Shown in pieces: positions 1 to 9,614 of a stretch of DNA of 64,000 bases. The stretch covers positions 186,001 to 250,000 of the forward strand of contig CACGUZ010000001.1 in NCBI GenBank assembly GCA_902576375.1. Direction: 5' to 3'. The translations under genes and the position numbers were made by a program. Numbering within the stretch: the first letter of the stretch is position 1; each line of letters starts with the position of its first letter. The notes under the pieces are model-generated. The model did not search any database, was not told where the DNA came from, and saw only the letters and a program-made list of their open reading frames with translations. This DNA is from an uncultured Pelagibacteraceae bacterium. GTDB taxonomy: Bacteria > Pseudomonadota > Alphaproteobacteria > Pelagibacterales > Pelagibacteraceae.

Positions 1-1446
<1,446 letters not shown>

Positions 1447-1466
1447 GAATAAAAGCTTTAAAATTG

Positions 1467-2378
1467 ATGAGTAGTTCAAAATTAAAAAAAGATAATCTGT
1501 CTCAAGAAGACTTACTAAATTTTTCTGAATTATTTAAATTGATGAAACCAAGAGTAATGTCGCTTGTGATATTTACTTGTGCGGTTGGATTATTAACAGC
1601 CCCAATTATGGTTTCAACTCAAGATGCAATAATTGGAATATTACTAGTTTCAATGGGCGCAGGAGCAGCAGGAGCATTAAACATGTGGTATGAGTCTGAT
1701 CTTGATGCTTTAATGAGTAGAACTTGCCTAAGACCAATACCAACAGGTAAAGTTAATAAAAATCAGGCTCTTATATTTGGAATAACTTTATCGGTTATTT
1801 CAGTAGTTGCACTAGATTATTTTACAAATCGAGTATCTGCAGGAATATTACTTTTTACTATTATATTTTATGTTTTAATTTATACAATTTGGCTGAAAAA
1901 AAGAACCTCACAGAATATTGTTATTGGTGGTGCGGCTGGAGCTCTTCCTCCTGTCATAGGCTGGACTATTGCTACAGGATCTTTATCTCTTGAACCTCTT
2001 GTATTTTTTTTAATTATTTTCTTTTGGACACCATCACATTTTTGGGCATTAAGCTTATATAAATCAGAAGATTATAAAAAAGCTAATATACCTATGCTTC
2101 CCATAACAAACGGGATAGAGAGCACTAAAGTAAATATTTTTGTCTACTCTTTAATGATGCTTCCAGTGATAATTTTTCCATATGTAATTAACTTTGTTGG
2201 ACTTGTTTTTCTTATTCCGTCATTGTTATTAACTATTTATTATAATTATCTATGTTTTGACCTTTATAAATTTAAAAAAAATAAATTTAGCGCAAAAAAA
2301 GCTAAAACAATATTTGGCTATTCTATTTTATATTTATTTTTGGTTTTTGTGCTTTTTCTGATAGATAAGATTTTATGA
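1467..2378 (+). CDS. ctaB: Protohaem IX farnesyltransferase (haem O synthase)
   Basis: CtaB attaches a farnesyl tail to protohaem to make haem O, the precursor of the haem A used by the oxidase encoded next door. It is an integral membrane prenyltransferase of the UbiA superfamily. The first Asp-rich motif, NMWYESDLDALMSRT followed by RPIPTG, lies at about residues 73-97, and many hydrophobic segments follow. Length (303 residues) is normal. An in-frame TTG lies immediately upstream at 1464, but the ATG at 1467 is the simpler start. Its stop overlaps the next start in an ATGA, which suggests translational coupling inside the cta operon. Confidence 0.95.
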   Translation: MSSSKLKKDNLSQEDLLNFSELFKLMKPRVMSLVIFTCAVGLLTAPIMVSTQDAIIGILLVSMGAGAAGALNMWYESDLDALMSRTCLRPIPTGKVNKNQALIFGITLSVISVVALDYFTNRVSAGILLFTIIFYVLIYTIWLKKRTSQNIVIGGAAGALPPVIGWTIATGSLSLEPLVFFLIIFFWTPSHFWALSLYKSEDYKKANIPMLPITNGIESTKVNIFVYSLMMLPVIIFPYVINFVGLVFLIPSLLLTIYYNYLCFDLYKFKKNKFSAKKAKTIFGYSILYLFLVFVLFLIDKIL

Positions 2379-2500
2379 TTATACCAGATAAAAAAACTAA
2401 GAAAAAAAATATCAAGACAGCATTAGCGATTATTGCTTTCATGATTTTTCTGTTTTTATTTACATTATATAATACTGGAGTTTTTGATAGAGCAATATGA
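2375..2500 (+). CDS. Small CoxF-like membrane protein (41 aa) of the oxidase operon
   Basis: This short gene is easy to miss. ATG at 2375 overlaps the ctaB stop (ATGA), and its own TGA at 2498-2500 overlaps the ctaG ATG at 2497 (again ATGA). The 41-residue product has a lysine-rich start (KKTKKKN at about 6-12), a single hydrophobic helix (about residues 14-32) and a short tail ending FDRAI. Many alphaproteobacteria carry a small one-helix protein, often called CoxF, between ctaB and ctaG. Size, topology and position all fit that, but sequence similarity at this length cannot be judged by eye. Positive charges before the helix suggest N-in topology. Coupling on both sides is strong evidence that it is translated; its exact role in oxidase assembly is unknown. 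Confidence 0.8.
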   Translation: MIIPDKKTKKKNIKTALAIIAFMIFLFLFTLYNTGVFDRAI

Positions 2501-3030
2501 TACAAAAAAAAAATCTTACACCATTAGTCCTTATAGGAATATTTGTATTTATGTTGGGTTTATCCTACGCTGCAGTACCTTTATATGATTTATTTTGTAG
2601 AGTAACGGGTTTTGGAGGTACTACTCAAATTTCAAACAGTGCTCCTAAAATAGTTCTTAACAAAGTTGTAAGTGTTAGATTTGATACTAATGTGAATAAT
2701 CTACCTTGGGATTTTAAAGCAAAATCGAATGTTATAGATGTGAAAGTTGGCCAAGTTAACAAAATAGAGTTTGAAGTTGAAAATTATAGTAGCGAACCAA
2801 CTGCCGGTGTAGCAAGTTTTAACGTATCACCAGCAAGTTTTGGGAAATATTATAGTAAACTTGGCTGTTTTTGTTTTGAAAAACAAGAATTAAAAGCAGG
2901 AGAAAAAGCCACCTATGTAATGACTTTTTATCTAGACCCTGAAATGATTAATGATCCAAGTGTTAAAAACCTAGAAGATGTAACCATGTCGTATACTTTT
3001 TTCTCGACAGATTATTATAAACAATCATAA
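2497..3030 (+). CDS. ctaG: Cytochrome c oxidase assembly protein CtaG (Cox11 family)
   Basis: This copper chaperone delivers copper to the CuB site of subunit I. One N-terminal membrane helix (about residues 10-30) anchors a periplasmic immunoglobulin-like domain. The copper-binding Cys-x-Cys pair is visible in LGCFCFEKQ at about residues 126-134, and the conserved VPLYDLFCRVTGFGG stretch follows the helix. Length (177 residues) is close to the family norm. It is coupled by ATGA to the small gene upstream and followed by ctaE after 9 bases, matching the standard alphaproteobacterial order. Confidence 0.96.
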   Translation: MIQKKNLTPLVLIGIFVFMLGLSYAAVPLYDLFCRVTGFGGTTQISNSAPKIVLNKVVSVRFDTNVNNLPWDFKAKSNVIDVKVGQVNKIEFEVENYSSEPTAGVASFNVSPASFGKYYSKLGCFCFEKQELKAGEKATYVMTFYLDPEMINDPSVKNLEDVTMSYTFFSTDYYKQS

Positions 3031-3039
3031 TTCAAAAAA

Positions 3040-3828
3040 ATGTCAGCTGAAAAAAAACATGATTATCACTTAGTAGATCCAAGTCCTTGGCCTATTTACG
3101 TTTCGTTTTCTTGCTTAGTATTAGCTATAGGTGCTGTGTATTACATGCATTCAGATGTTTCATGGGGAATGTATCTTGGATTAGCTCTTTTAATTTATGG
3201 CGCATATATGTGGTTCAGAGATGTGGTCATTGAAGCAGAACATCAAGGTCATCATACCCCAGTAGTCCAAATTCATCACCGTTATGGAATGACTTTATTT
3301 ATCGCATCTGAGGTAATGTTTTTTGTTGCTTGGTTTTGGGCTTACTTTGACGTTAGTCTTTTCCCAAATGATTTTGTCGGAAACGTATGGCCACCTAAAG
3401 ATATTGTGACTTTTGATCCTTGGGATATACCTTTGATTAACACATTAGTTTTACTATTATCAGGTACAACAGTCACTTGGTCTCACCATTCATTATTAGA
3501 AGGTGATAGAAAAGGTTTTATACAAGGATTAGTGCTAACAGTAATTCTTGGAGCATTTTTTACAGCACTTCAAGCATATGAATATCATCATGCTACATTT
3601 GCTTTTTCAGATCATATTTATGGTTCTGTTTTTTACATGGCAACAGGTTTTCATGGCTTCCATGTTATAGTTGGAACAATTTTTTTAGCAGTATGTTTAT
3701 GGAGAGGAAAATTAGGTCATTTTACCAAAGACCATCATTTTGGTTTTGAAGCAGCTGCATGGTACTGGCATTTTGTTGACGTTGTTTGGTTATTTTTGTT
3801 TGCTGCAATATATATTTGGGGAAGTTAA
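3040..3828 (+). CDS. ctaE: Cytochrome c oxidase subunit III
   Basis: Membrane subunit III of the aa3 oxidase, which stabilises the catalytic core and supports proton uptake. The 262-residue product shows about seven hydrophobic helices and characteristic blocks: HRYGMTLFIASEVMFFVAWF (about residues 85-104), the helix containing GATFWYWHF-like AAWYWHFVDVVWL near the C-terminus, and TGFHGFHVIVGT. It starts 9 bases after ctaG and is followed 8 bases later by the SURF1 gene. There is no strong Shine-Dalgarno in front, only an A-rich leader, which is common in this sequence. Confidence 0.97.
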   Translation: MSAEKKHDYHLVDPSPWPIYVSFSCLVLAIGAVYYMHSDVSWGMYLGLALLIYGAYMWFRDVVIEAEHQGHHTPVVQIHHRYGMTLFIASEVMFFVAWFWAYFDVSLFPNDFVGNVWPPKDIVTFDPWDIPLINTLVLLLSGTTVTWSHHSLLEGDRKGFIQGLVLTVILGAFFTALQAYEYHHATFAFSDHIYGSVFYMATGFHGFHVIVGTIFLAVCLWRGKLGHFTKDHHFGFEAAAWYWHFVDVVWLFLFAAIYIWGS

Positions 3829-3836
3829 TTTGATCC

Positions 3837-4490
3837 TTGAAACATAAGTTTTTATTTTCCGTCTTTATAATTTTCTTTATTTTTGTTTTTATTGGACTAG
3901 GTACGTGGCAAATTATCCGTCTAAATTGGAAAAATAATTTAATTTTAGAAATTGAAAATTCATTAAAAAATCCTCCAGTTGAACTAGCTCAATCAAACAA
4001 AGAAAATTTTCTTAAAATTAAAACTTCAGGGTCTATAGATTTTGATAAGCAAATTTATTTATACAATTTAAATGAGTCCGGTACTCCTGGATTTGAAGTA
4101 ATAAATCCAATTACGATTGGGGATGAAAATTTTTTGATAAATAGAGGTTGGATACCATTTGAAAAGAAGGGTGCTCAAGAAATAAACGTATTTGATCAAA
4201 AAAATATTATCGGAACCCTAAAATTACAAGGTAGAAAAAATATCTTTAAGCCAGATAATGATTTAGATGAAAATTACTGGTTTAGTTTAAATAGAGAAGA
4301 TATCTTAAAATTTACAGGTAAAAATTTTTCTAAATATATTATTTATTTAGATGGAAATTATCAGTTACCCAGACCAAAAAAAATTACTGCAAATATTTCT
4401 AATAATCATCAAAAATACGCTATTACTTGGTTTTCGTTAGCGCTTTCAATTCTTTTGCTATATTTATATTTTAGAAAAAAGAATTATTAA
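3837..4490 (+). CDS. SURF1-family cytochrome oxidase assembly protein
   Basis: SURF1 (Shy1) proteins help insert haem a into oxidase subunit I. The 217-residue product has the classical layout: a membrane helix at each end (about residues 5-22 and 194-212) with a periplasmic domain between. Family blocks visible are GLGTWQIIRL just after the first helix, LINRGWIPFEKKG in the middle, and ITWFSLALSILLLYLYFR at the end. The frame has no ATG near the start; TTG at 3837 begins the protein at the expected place. The next gene, thrC, begins directly after the stop. Confidence 0.92.
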   Translation: MKHKFLFSVFIIFFIFVFIGLGTWQIIRLNWKNNLILEIENSLKNPPVELAQSNKENFLKIKTSGSIDFDKQIYLYNLNESGTPGFEVINPITIGDENFLINRGWIPFEKKGAQEINVFDQKNIIGTLKLQGRKNIFKPDNDLDENYWFSLNREDILKFTGKNFSKYIIYLDGNYQLPRPKKITANISNNHQKYAITWFSLALSILLLYLYFRKKNY

Positions 4491-5864
4491 ATGAATTACA
4501 TTAGTACAAGAAATAATCAAAAAAACTTTTCTTTTAAGGATGTTTTCCTCAAAGGATTGGCGGACGATGGAGGACTTTTTGTTCCTAAATCAATTAAACA
4601 ATTCCAAAAGGAAGAATTAGATAATCTAAAAAATCTTAGTTATAATGATTTAGCTGCTGAAATAATTTATCCATTTATAGGAGATTTCATGTCTAAAGAT
4701 GATCTAATCTCTATGATTTCAAAATCATATTCAAATTTTAGATCTGACAATGTTGTTAAAATTTCTAATCTCGGAAATCTAAAAGTATTAGAACTATTTC
4801 ATGGACCCACACTTGCTTTTAAAGATATCGCAATGCAACTTATTGGTAATTTTTATCAATACCATTTAGACCGTGATCAAAAAAAAATTAATATAATAGT
4901 AGCAACCTCAGGTGATACTGGTGCAGCTGCAATCGATGCTTTAAAAGGAAAAAGCAATTTAAATGTTTTTGTATTACACCCAAATAATAAAATTTCACCT
5001 GTACAAAGAAGGTTAATGACAATACATGAGGAGAATAACGTATTTAATATTGCAGTAGAGGGTAATTTTGATGACTGTCAAAATCTAGTAAAAGCAATGT
5101 TCAATGACGAAAAATTTTCAAAAGCGATTAATATGTCAGGGGTAAATTCAATTAATTGGGCGAGAATTATTGCTCAATCGGTTTATTATTTTTACGCTTT
5201 CTTTAAAGTTGGAAATGGTCAGTCTTTATCCTTTTCTGTTCCAACAGGAAACTTTGGTGATATTTATGCTGGATACTTAGCAAAAAAATTAGGCCTTCCA
5301 ATTGATAAGCTAATCGTGGCTACAAATAAAAATGACATACTTCATAGAGCCATATCAGGCGGCGACTATAGTCAAAAGAAAGTTGAGGAAACAAATACTC
5401 CAAGTATGGATATACAAATAGCAAGTAATTTTGAAAGGCTTTTATATGATGTAAAAAATTGTAACTCAGAAGTTACAAAAGGTGTAATGGCTGAAATAAA
5501 AAATAATACCTATAAAATTGATAAAAACGATTTAGATAAAATCAAAAAAAATTTTGTATCTGAGATGCTTGATGAAAACGAAACTGTTAAAATGATAAAA
5601 ACTATCAATGATGAACATCAGATGGTAGTTGATCCGCATACCGCAGTAGGTATTGGTGCTGTTAGAAAATTAGGATTAGAAAAAAATTGCGTTGTATTAT
5701 CAACTGCACACCCGTGTAAATTTCCAAAGGCAATAGAAGATGCAATATCAAAAACTGAAAATTTACCAGAAAGTCTTAAATATGTTTATGACAGAAAAGA
5801 AAAATTTGAGCTTCTTTCAAATGATATTGAAAAAGTTAAAAAATATGTAATGAATTCGATATGA
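4491..5864 (+). CDS. thrC: Threonine synthase
   Basis: A PLP enzyme that converts O-phosphohomoserine to threonine, the last step of threonine synthesis. The PLP lysine is Lys111 in HGPTLAFKD, a block typical of threonine synthases. The phosphate-binding SGDTGAAAI segment lies at about residues 140-150. At 457 residues it belongs to the long bacterial/fungal class. It starts right after the SURF1 stop and its own stop overlaps the next start (ATGA at 5861-5864). The matching homoserine kinase gene thrB lies close by on the opposite strand at 6766-7731, so the two final threonine steps are neighbours but in separate units. Confidence 0.97.
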   Translation: MNYISTRNNQKNFSFKDVFLKGLADDGGLFVPKSIKQFQKEELDNLKNLSYNDLAAEIIYPFIGDFMSKDDLISMISKSYSNFRSDNVVKISNLGNLKVLELFHGPTLAFKDIAMQLIGNFYQYHLDRDQKKINIIVATSGDTGAAAIDALKGKSNLNVFVLHPNNKISPVQRRLMTIHEENNVFNIAVEGNFDDCQNLVKAMFNDEKFSKAINMSGVNSINWARIIAQSVYYFYAFFKVGNGQSLSFSVPTGNFGDIYAGYLAKKLGLPIDKLIVATNKNDILHRAISGGDYSQKKVEETNTPSMDIQIASNFERLLYDVKNCNSEVTKGVMAEIKNNTYKIDKNDLDKIKKNFVSEMLDENETVKMIKTINDEHQMVVDPHTAVGIGAVRKLGLEKNCVVLSTAHPCKFPKAIEDAISKTENLPESLKYVYDRKEKFELLSNDIEKVKKYVMNSI

Positions 5865-6349
5865 AAATTAAAATAAAAGATCAACTTCCAGATACAGAGA
5901 TTTTTCAACTTATTGATGGAGAGCCTCAAAAAAGTAACTTAAGAGAAATCATAGGTAATGGAAAAATTGTTTTGTTTGGTTTACCTGGAGCATTTACATC
6001 AACTTGCTCCAAACTTCACTTGCCAGGTTTTGTAGTAAATGCAGATAAAATCAAAGCAAAAGGAATAGAAAATATATTTTGTTTATCAGTCAATGACCCT
6101 TATGTAATGAATGGCTGGGGAGAGATTAATAATACTGGAGATAAAATTAAAATGTTATCTGATCCTTATTTGTTATTTACAAAAGCAATTGGTGCGGAAG
6201 TTGATAGAAATGCAAAAGGAATGGGAATTAGATCAAATCGTTATTTGATGGTTATTGAAAATTTTACAGTTATTAAAATTCATGAAGAAGAAGAGACTAA
6301 AGAATGCGGCTTAACTTCTGCAGAAAACTTATTGAACAATCTACTATAA
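5861..6349 (+). CDS. Peroxiredoxin of the Prx5 / AhpC-TSA type
   Basis: A cytoplasmic thiol peroxidase that reduces H2O2 and organic peroxides. The active-site block is LPGAFTSTCSKLHLPGF, with peroxidatic Cys49 and the Pro/Thr context expected for the Prx5 subfamily, which usually takes electrons from glutaredoxin or thioredoxin. Two further cysteines occur (in IFCLSV and in KECGLT). Whether one acts as a resolving Cys cannot be told here. Length (162 residues) is normal. It is translationally coupled to thrC by a 4-base overlap and overlaps the convergent rnhA gene by 6 bases, so any transcript end must lie inside rnhA. Confidence 0.93.
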   Translation: MKIKIKDQLPDTEIFQLIDGEPQKSNLREIIGNGKIVLFGLPGAFTSTCSKLHLPGFVVNADKIKAKGIENIFCLSVNDPYVMNGWGEINNTGDKIKMLSDPYLLFTKAIGAEVDRNAKGMGIRSNRYLMVIENFTVIKIHEEEETKECGLTSAENLLNNLL

Positions 6350-6766
6350 ATTTGCAGCATCTCTAGCAAGTAAATCCACTTCGTTATTTAATTTATCTGT
6401 TGAATGTGCTTTTACCCAGTTCCAACTTATTTCAAATTCACTATTTAGTTGGTCCAATTCTGTCCAAAGTTCTTTATTACTCACCTCTTTTTTATTTGTA
6501 GTTTTCCATCCATTTTTTTTCCAATTGTGTATCCAGTCTGTTATTCCAGATTTAACATATTTAGAGTCAGTGAAAATTTGAACTTTGCTTCCTTTTGGAA
6601 TCTTTTTAAGCGCCTCTATAGGCGCTAATAATTCCATTTGATTATTTGTAGTATCTTTTTTACTTCCTTTTATTTCAGTTTTTTTCCCTTCATTTAATAT
6701 TATTGCTGCCCAGCCACCTTGACCCGGATTGCCAATGCATGAACCATCAGTGTATATTTTTATCAT
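6344..6766 (-). CDS. rnhA: Ribonuclease HI
   Basis: Degrades RNA in RNA-DNA hybrids (R-loops, Okazaki primers). All four catalytic acids are present: Asp7 in YTDGSC, Glu45 in NNQMELLA, Asp67 in FTDSKYV and Asp131 in NNEVDLLARD; His121 in VKAHS is also kept. At 140 residues it is a compact RNase HI without an N-terminal hybrid-binding domain. Its ATG shares one base with the thrB stop (TAATG on the minus strand), placing it last in the long minus-strand run. A second RNase H (rnhB) is encoded at 22161. Confidence 0.96.
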   Translation of the reverse strand: MIKIYTDGSCIGNPGQGGWAAIILNEGKKTEIKGSKKDTTNNQMELLAPIEALKKIPKGSKVQIFTDSKYVKSGITDWIHNWKKNGWKTTNKKEVSNKELWTELDQLNSEFEISWNWVKAHSTDKLNNEVDLLARDAANL

Positions 6767-7731
6767 TAATTCAAATAATCTTTATAAGTTCTTAAATTAT
6801 TGTGTATTACAAGTTTTTGATAATATTCTTTTGGATCTTTTATTTTAATTAATGCTGTCTTAGGAGTATTTGAATAGTCATAAAGTCTAGTCATAAAATA
6901 TCTAATTGCAGCACCACGACATAAAATATTTAATGATTTCCTTTCTTTAACTGAGATTTTCTTAATTTTTTCATAACCCTTTATTAAATTTTTGACTTTC
7001 TTTTTGTTCAACACAAACTTTGATTTTTTTTTATCAAAACATAGTGCATTTACACAAATTGCGATTTCATACATAAAATAGTCATTAGCTGCAAAATAAA
7101 AATCGATTACCCCTGACAATCTATTCTTTATAAAAAAGATATTATCGATAAACAAATCTCCATGAATTACCCCGTTTGGTAAATTTTTAGGCCATTTCGT
7201 TTTAATATCTTTAAAATTATTTTTTAAAAATTTTTCTACATTAGTAAATTTTTTTGACTTAAATCTTATACTTTTCAGTAATGGATTTAGATTTCTAACA
7301 CCCATAGAGTTTTTTCTAGTAAGATTCATTTTTTTTGTAGATTGGTGCATTTCAGCAATCATTTTGCCAATGTCATAACAGTTTTTAAAATTAAGTGATT
7401 TTTTATCTTTTCCATTGAGAAAGGAAACTATGCATGCAGCTTTATTTTTTAATTTAATTAAATACCCACCATCTTTTTTTGTTTGTGGCTTTGGGCAATT
7501 TATTTTTGATTTATTTAATTTATCCATCAAATTCATAAAAAAAGGCAATTCTTTTTTTGATACTCTTTTTTCGAAAATTGTTAGTATAAATTTTTTATTC
7601 TTTGATTTTAGTAAATAGTTTGTATTTTCAATTCCTTGTTTTATACCTTTAAATTCTAAAATTTTTTCTATATCAAATTTTTGATTAATATAAGAAATAT
7701 CTTTTTTACTTATTTTTGTATAAACAGCCAT
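6766..7731 (-). CDS. thrB: Homoserine kinase (ThrB, aminoglycoside-phosphotransferase fold)
   Basis: Phosphorylates homoserine to O-phosphohomoserine, the substrate of ThrC. It is the APH/choline-kinase-like type common in alphaproteobacteria, not the GHMP type of E. coli. The catalytic loop is visible as VIHGDLFIDN (His190, Asp192, Asn197), and the metal-binding Asp210 lies in GVIDFYFA. At 321 residues the length is normal. It sits one base after ispH and one-base-overlaps rnhA. The ispH-thrB-rnhA order is a familiar alphaproteobacterial block. Confidence 0.94.
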   Translation of the reverse strand: MAVYTKISKKDISYINQKFDIEKILEFKGIKQGIENTNYLLKSKNKKFILTIFEKRVSKKELPFFMNLMDKLNKSKINCPKPQTKKDGGYLIKLKNKAACIVSFLNGKDKKSLNFKNCYDIGKMIAEMHQSTKKMNLTRKNSMGVRNLNPLLKSIRFKSKKFTNVEKFLKNNFKDIKTKWPKNLPNGVIHGDLFIDNIFFIKNRLSGVIDFYFAANDYFMYEIAICVNALCFDKKKSKFVLNKKKVKNLIKGYEKIKKISVKERKSLNILCRGAAIRYFMTRLYDYSNTPKTALIKIKDPKEYYQKLVIHNNLRTYKDYLN

Positions 7732-7732
7732 T

Positions 7733-8677
7733 TTAGTTTAATTTTTTCGGTGCTTTGAAGACAACGTCTTCTTTTATAATTTCTACTTCATCTATACTAA
7801 CTGTAAATTTATTTTTTAACTCATTTATAAAATTATTGACTAAAATTTCTGGTGCGGAAGCCCCAGAGGAAATTCCAATTATATTTGAGTCTTTAATTAA
7901 ATCGAATGGTATTTGACTTTGTGAATGAATTAATAGCGAATTATGGCAGCCAGATTTTTTTGCAACCTCTACCAATCTAACTGAATTAGATGAATTTCTA
8001 CTACCAATTACAAAAAATAAATCACATTTTTTTGCAATATTTTTGACAGCCATTTGTCTATTTGTTGTAGCGTAACAAATATCTTCTTTCGCTGGTTCTT
8101 TTATATTAGGAAATCTATTTTTTAAGATTTGAATTATATCTTTTGTATCATCTACTGATAGCGTTGTTTGAGTAACATATGATATTTTTTTGTTATTTTG
8201 AGGTTTATATTTTTTGGCCTCATCCTCATTTTGAACAAGATCAATCGATCCTTTTGGTAATTGACCCATAGTGCCAATTACTTCAGGGTGATTTTGATGT
8301 CCTATCAAAATTAAATGATACCCAGCCTTATGTAAATTTTCTGCCTCTCTATGTACTTTTGATACCAATGGACATGTAGCATCTATATAAGTCATATTAT
8401 AGTTTTTAGCATCTTCTGGTATTTTTTTTGGGACACCATGAGCTGAAAAAATAACCGGCCTTGTTCTATCTTCTATTTCCTCAAGTTCCTCAACAAAGAT
8501 GGCACCCTTATTTTTTAAATCGTCGACTACATATTTATTATGTACAATTTCATGGCGAACATAAACTGGAGCGCCAAATTTTTTGATTGATTTTTCTACA
8601 ATTTCTATAGCTCTCTCAACACCTGCGCAAAAACCTCTTGGTGCAGAAAGTAATATTTTTAAATGTTTATTTTTCAT
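7733..8677 (-). CDS. ispH: 4-hydroxy-3-methylbut-2-enyl diphosphate reductase
   Basis: The iron-sulphur enzyme for the last step of the MEP pathway, producing IPP and DMAPP. Its three cluster cysteines are visible: Cys17 in RGFCAGV, Cys102 in DATCPLV and Cys201 in DICYATT. The family HGVP and NHPEVIG blocks are also present. I start it at the ATG at 8677. An in-frame TTG at 8686 would add three residues and lengthen the overlap with blh from 11 to 20 bases. It directly follows carotenoid and retinal genes, so it may supply precursors for them as well as for quinones and cell-wall lipids. Confidence 0.97.
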   Translation of the reverse strand: MKNKHLKILLSAPRGFCAGVERAIEIVEKSIKKFGAPVYVRHEIVHNKYVVDDLKNKGAIFVEELEEIEDRTRPVIFSAHGVPKKIPEDAKNYNMTYIDATCPLVSKVHREAENLHKAGYHLILIGHQNHPEVIGTMGQLPKGSIDLVQNEDEAKKYKPQNNKKISYVTQTTLSVDDTKDIIQILKNRFPNIKEPAKEDICYATTNRQMAVKNIAKKCDLFFVIGSRNSSNSVRLVEVAKKSGCHNSLLIHSQSQIPFDLIKDSNIIGISSGASAPEILVNNFINELKNKFTVSIDEVEIIKEDVVFKAPKKLN

Positions 8678-9602
8678 TTTTTTCAATCAAATACTCAAGC
8701 AATATATGTGGAAAGGTCAAAGACGCCAAACCTATAAATATAATTTTGAGAATTGAACTTTCTAAATTGTAAGTATTATTTAGTAAATAAAGGCCAATTG
8801 CACAAAAAATAGCTGTAATAATTGTTAGTGGTAAAGCCTTTTTTACAAAGATTTTAAATCCATTACCAAGGTCATCCCTGTCTAATTCAGACATTAATGA
8901 GATACTATGTCTTACAGAGTGTAAAAAGCAGAAATAAATTGTAAAAGCTACTAATGGAGAAAAATAATAATTTATTATTATAATTGAAAAATAATCTAAA
9001 AATATTGTGAATTTCTTTAACTCAAAATTTTTTGTAAATAGTAGAATATTTGCTAAAGTTGATAGAATAATACAATATAACAATATCTTTTTAGACTCTA
9101 TTAAATCTAAAAAATTAAAGAAATTTTCATTTTCAATAAACAGCAATCTGAATATTGATATTGTTTCATCGAAATGGAAATACATTGGTGCAAAAACCAC
9201 TAAAGAACCTTTTAACAAAAATAAAAATTGATTGTAATAAGAGTTTTCAACTATTAAAAATTGCGTGTCTTCTTTTCCAAAATGATACGAGGCAACCATT
9301 AAAAAAATGATTAAAGAAACATATGGCATCATTATCCATAAAATTATGACTATGATAGCTATTAAAATATACGCCAAGTAAAAAATATAAAATTTTTTAA
9401 TCTCAAAAATTTGAAAAAGTTTTCTTCCTTTTACATTGTCAAGTGATCCATGAGATATACCGATAATTAGAATTAATAACAAACAAATAAATGGTGAAAT
9501 TGTCAAAGCATTAAACTTAAAAGCTATCAATGAAAAAATATTACAAGCTAAAAAAAAAATGAAAGAATGGTTGAAATTTATTTTTTTTGATCTGTTATTC
9601 AT
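8667..9602 (-). CDS. blh: Beta-carotene 15,15'-dioxygenase of the Brp/Blh family (retinal-forming)
   Basis: Blh-family membrane proteins cleave beta-carotene into two retinal molecules, the chromophore of proteorhodopsin. The 311-residue product is almost wholly hydrophobic, with about eight predicted helices. It carries the spaced histidines expected for the iron site: His51 (GISHGSLDN), His107 (SYHFGKED), His228 and His232 (FLHSVRHS) and His299 (FPHILLEY). GISHGSLDN is a hallmark of the family. It is the last of crtI-crtB-crtY-blh and its end overlaps ispH. The context makes a retinal role very likely, although no rhodopsin gene is in this window. Substrate and product are inferred from family and context. 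Confidence 0.92.
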   Translation of the reverse strand: MNNRSKKINFNHSFIFFLACNIFSLIAFKFNALTISPFICLLLILIIGISHGSLDNVKGRKLFQIFEIKKFYIFYLAYILIAIIVIILWIMMPYVSLIIFLMVASYHFGKEDTQFLIVENSYYNQFLFLLKGSLVVFAPMYFHFDETISIFRLLFIENENFFNFLDLIESKKILLYCIILSTLANILLFTKNFELKKFTIFLDYFSIIIINYYFSPLVAFTIYFCFLHSVRHSISLMSELDRDDLGNGFKIFVKKALPLTIITAIFCAIGLYLLNNTYNLESSILKIIFIGLASLTFPHILLEYLIEKNEK

Positions 9603-9614
9603 TTTAAAATTCTA

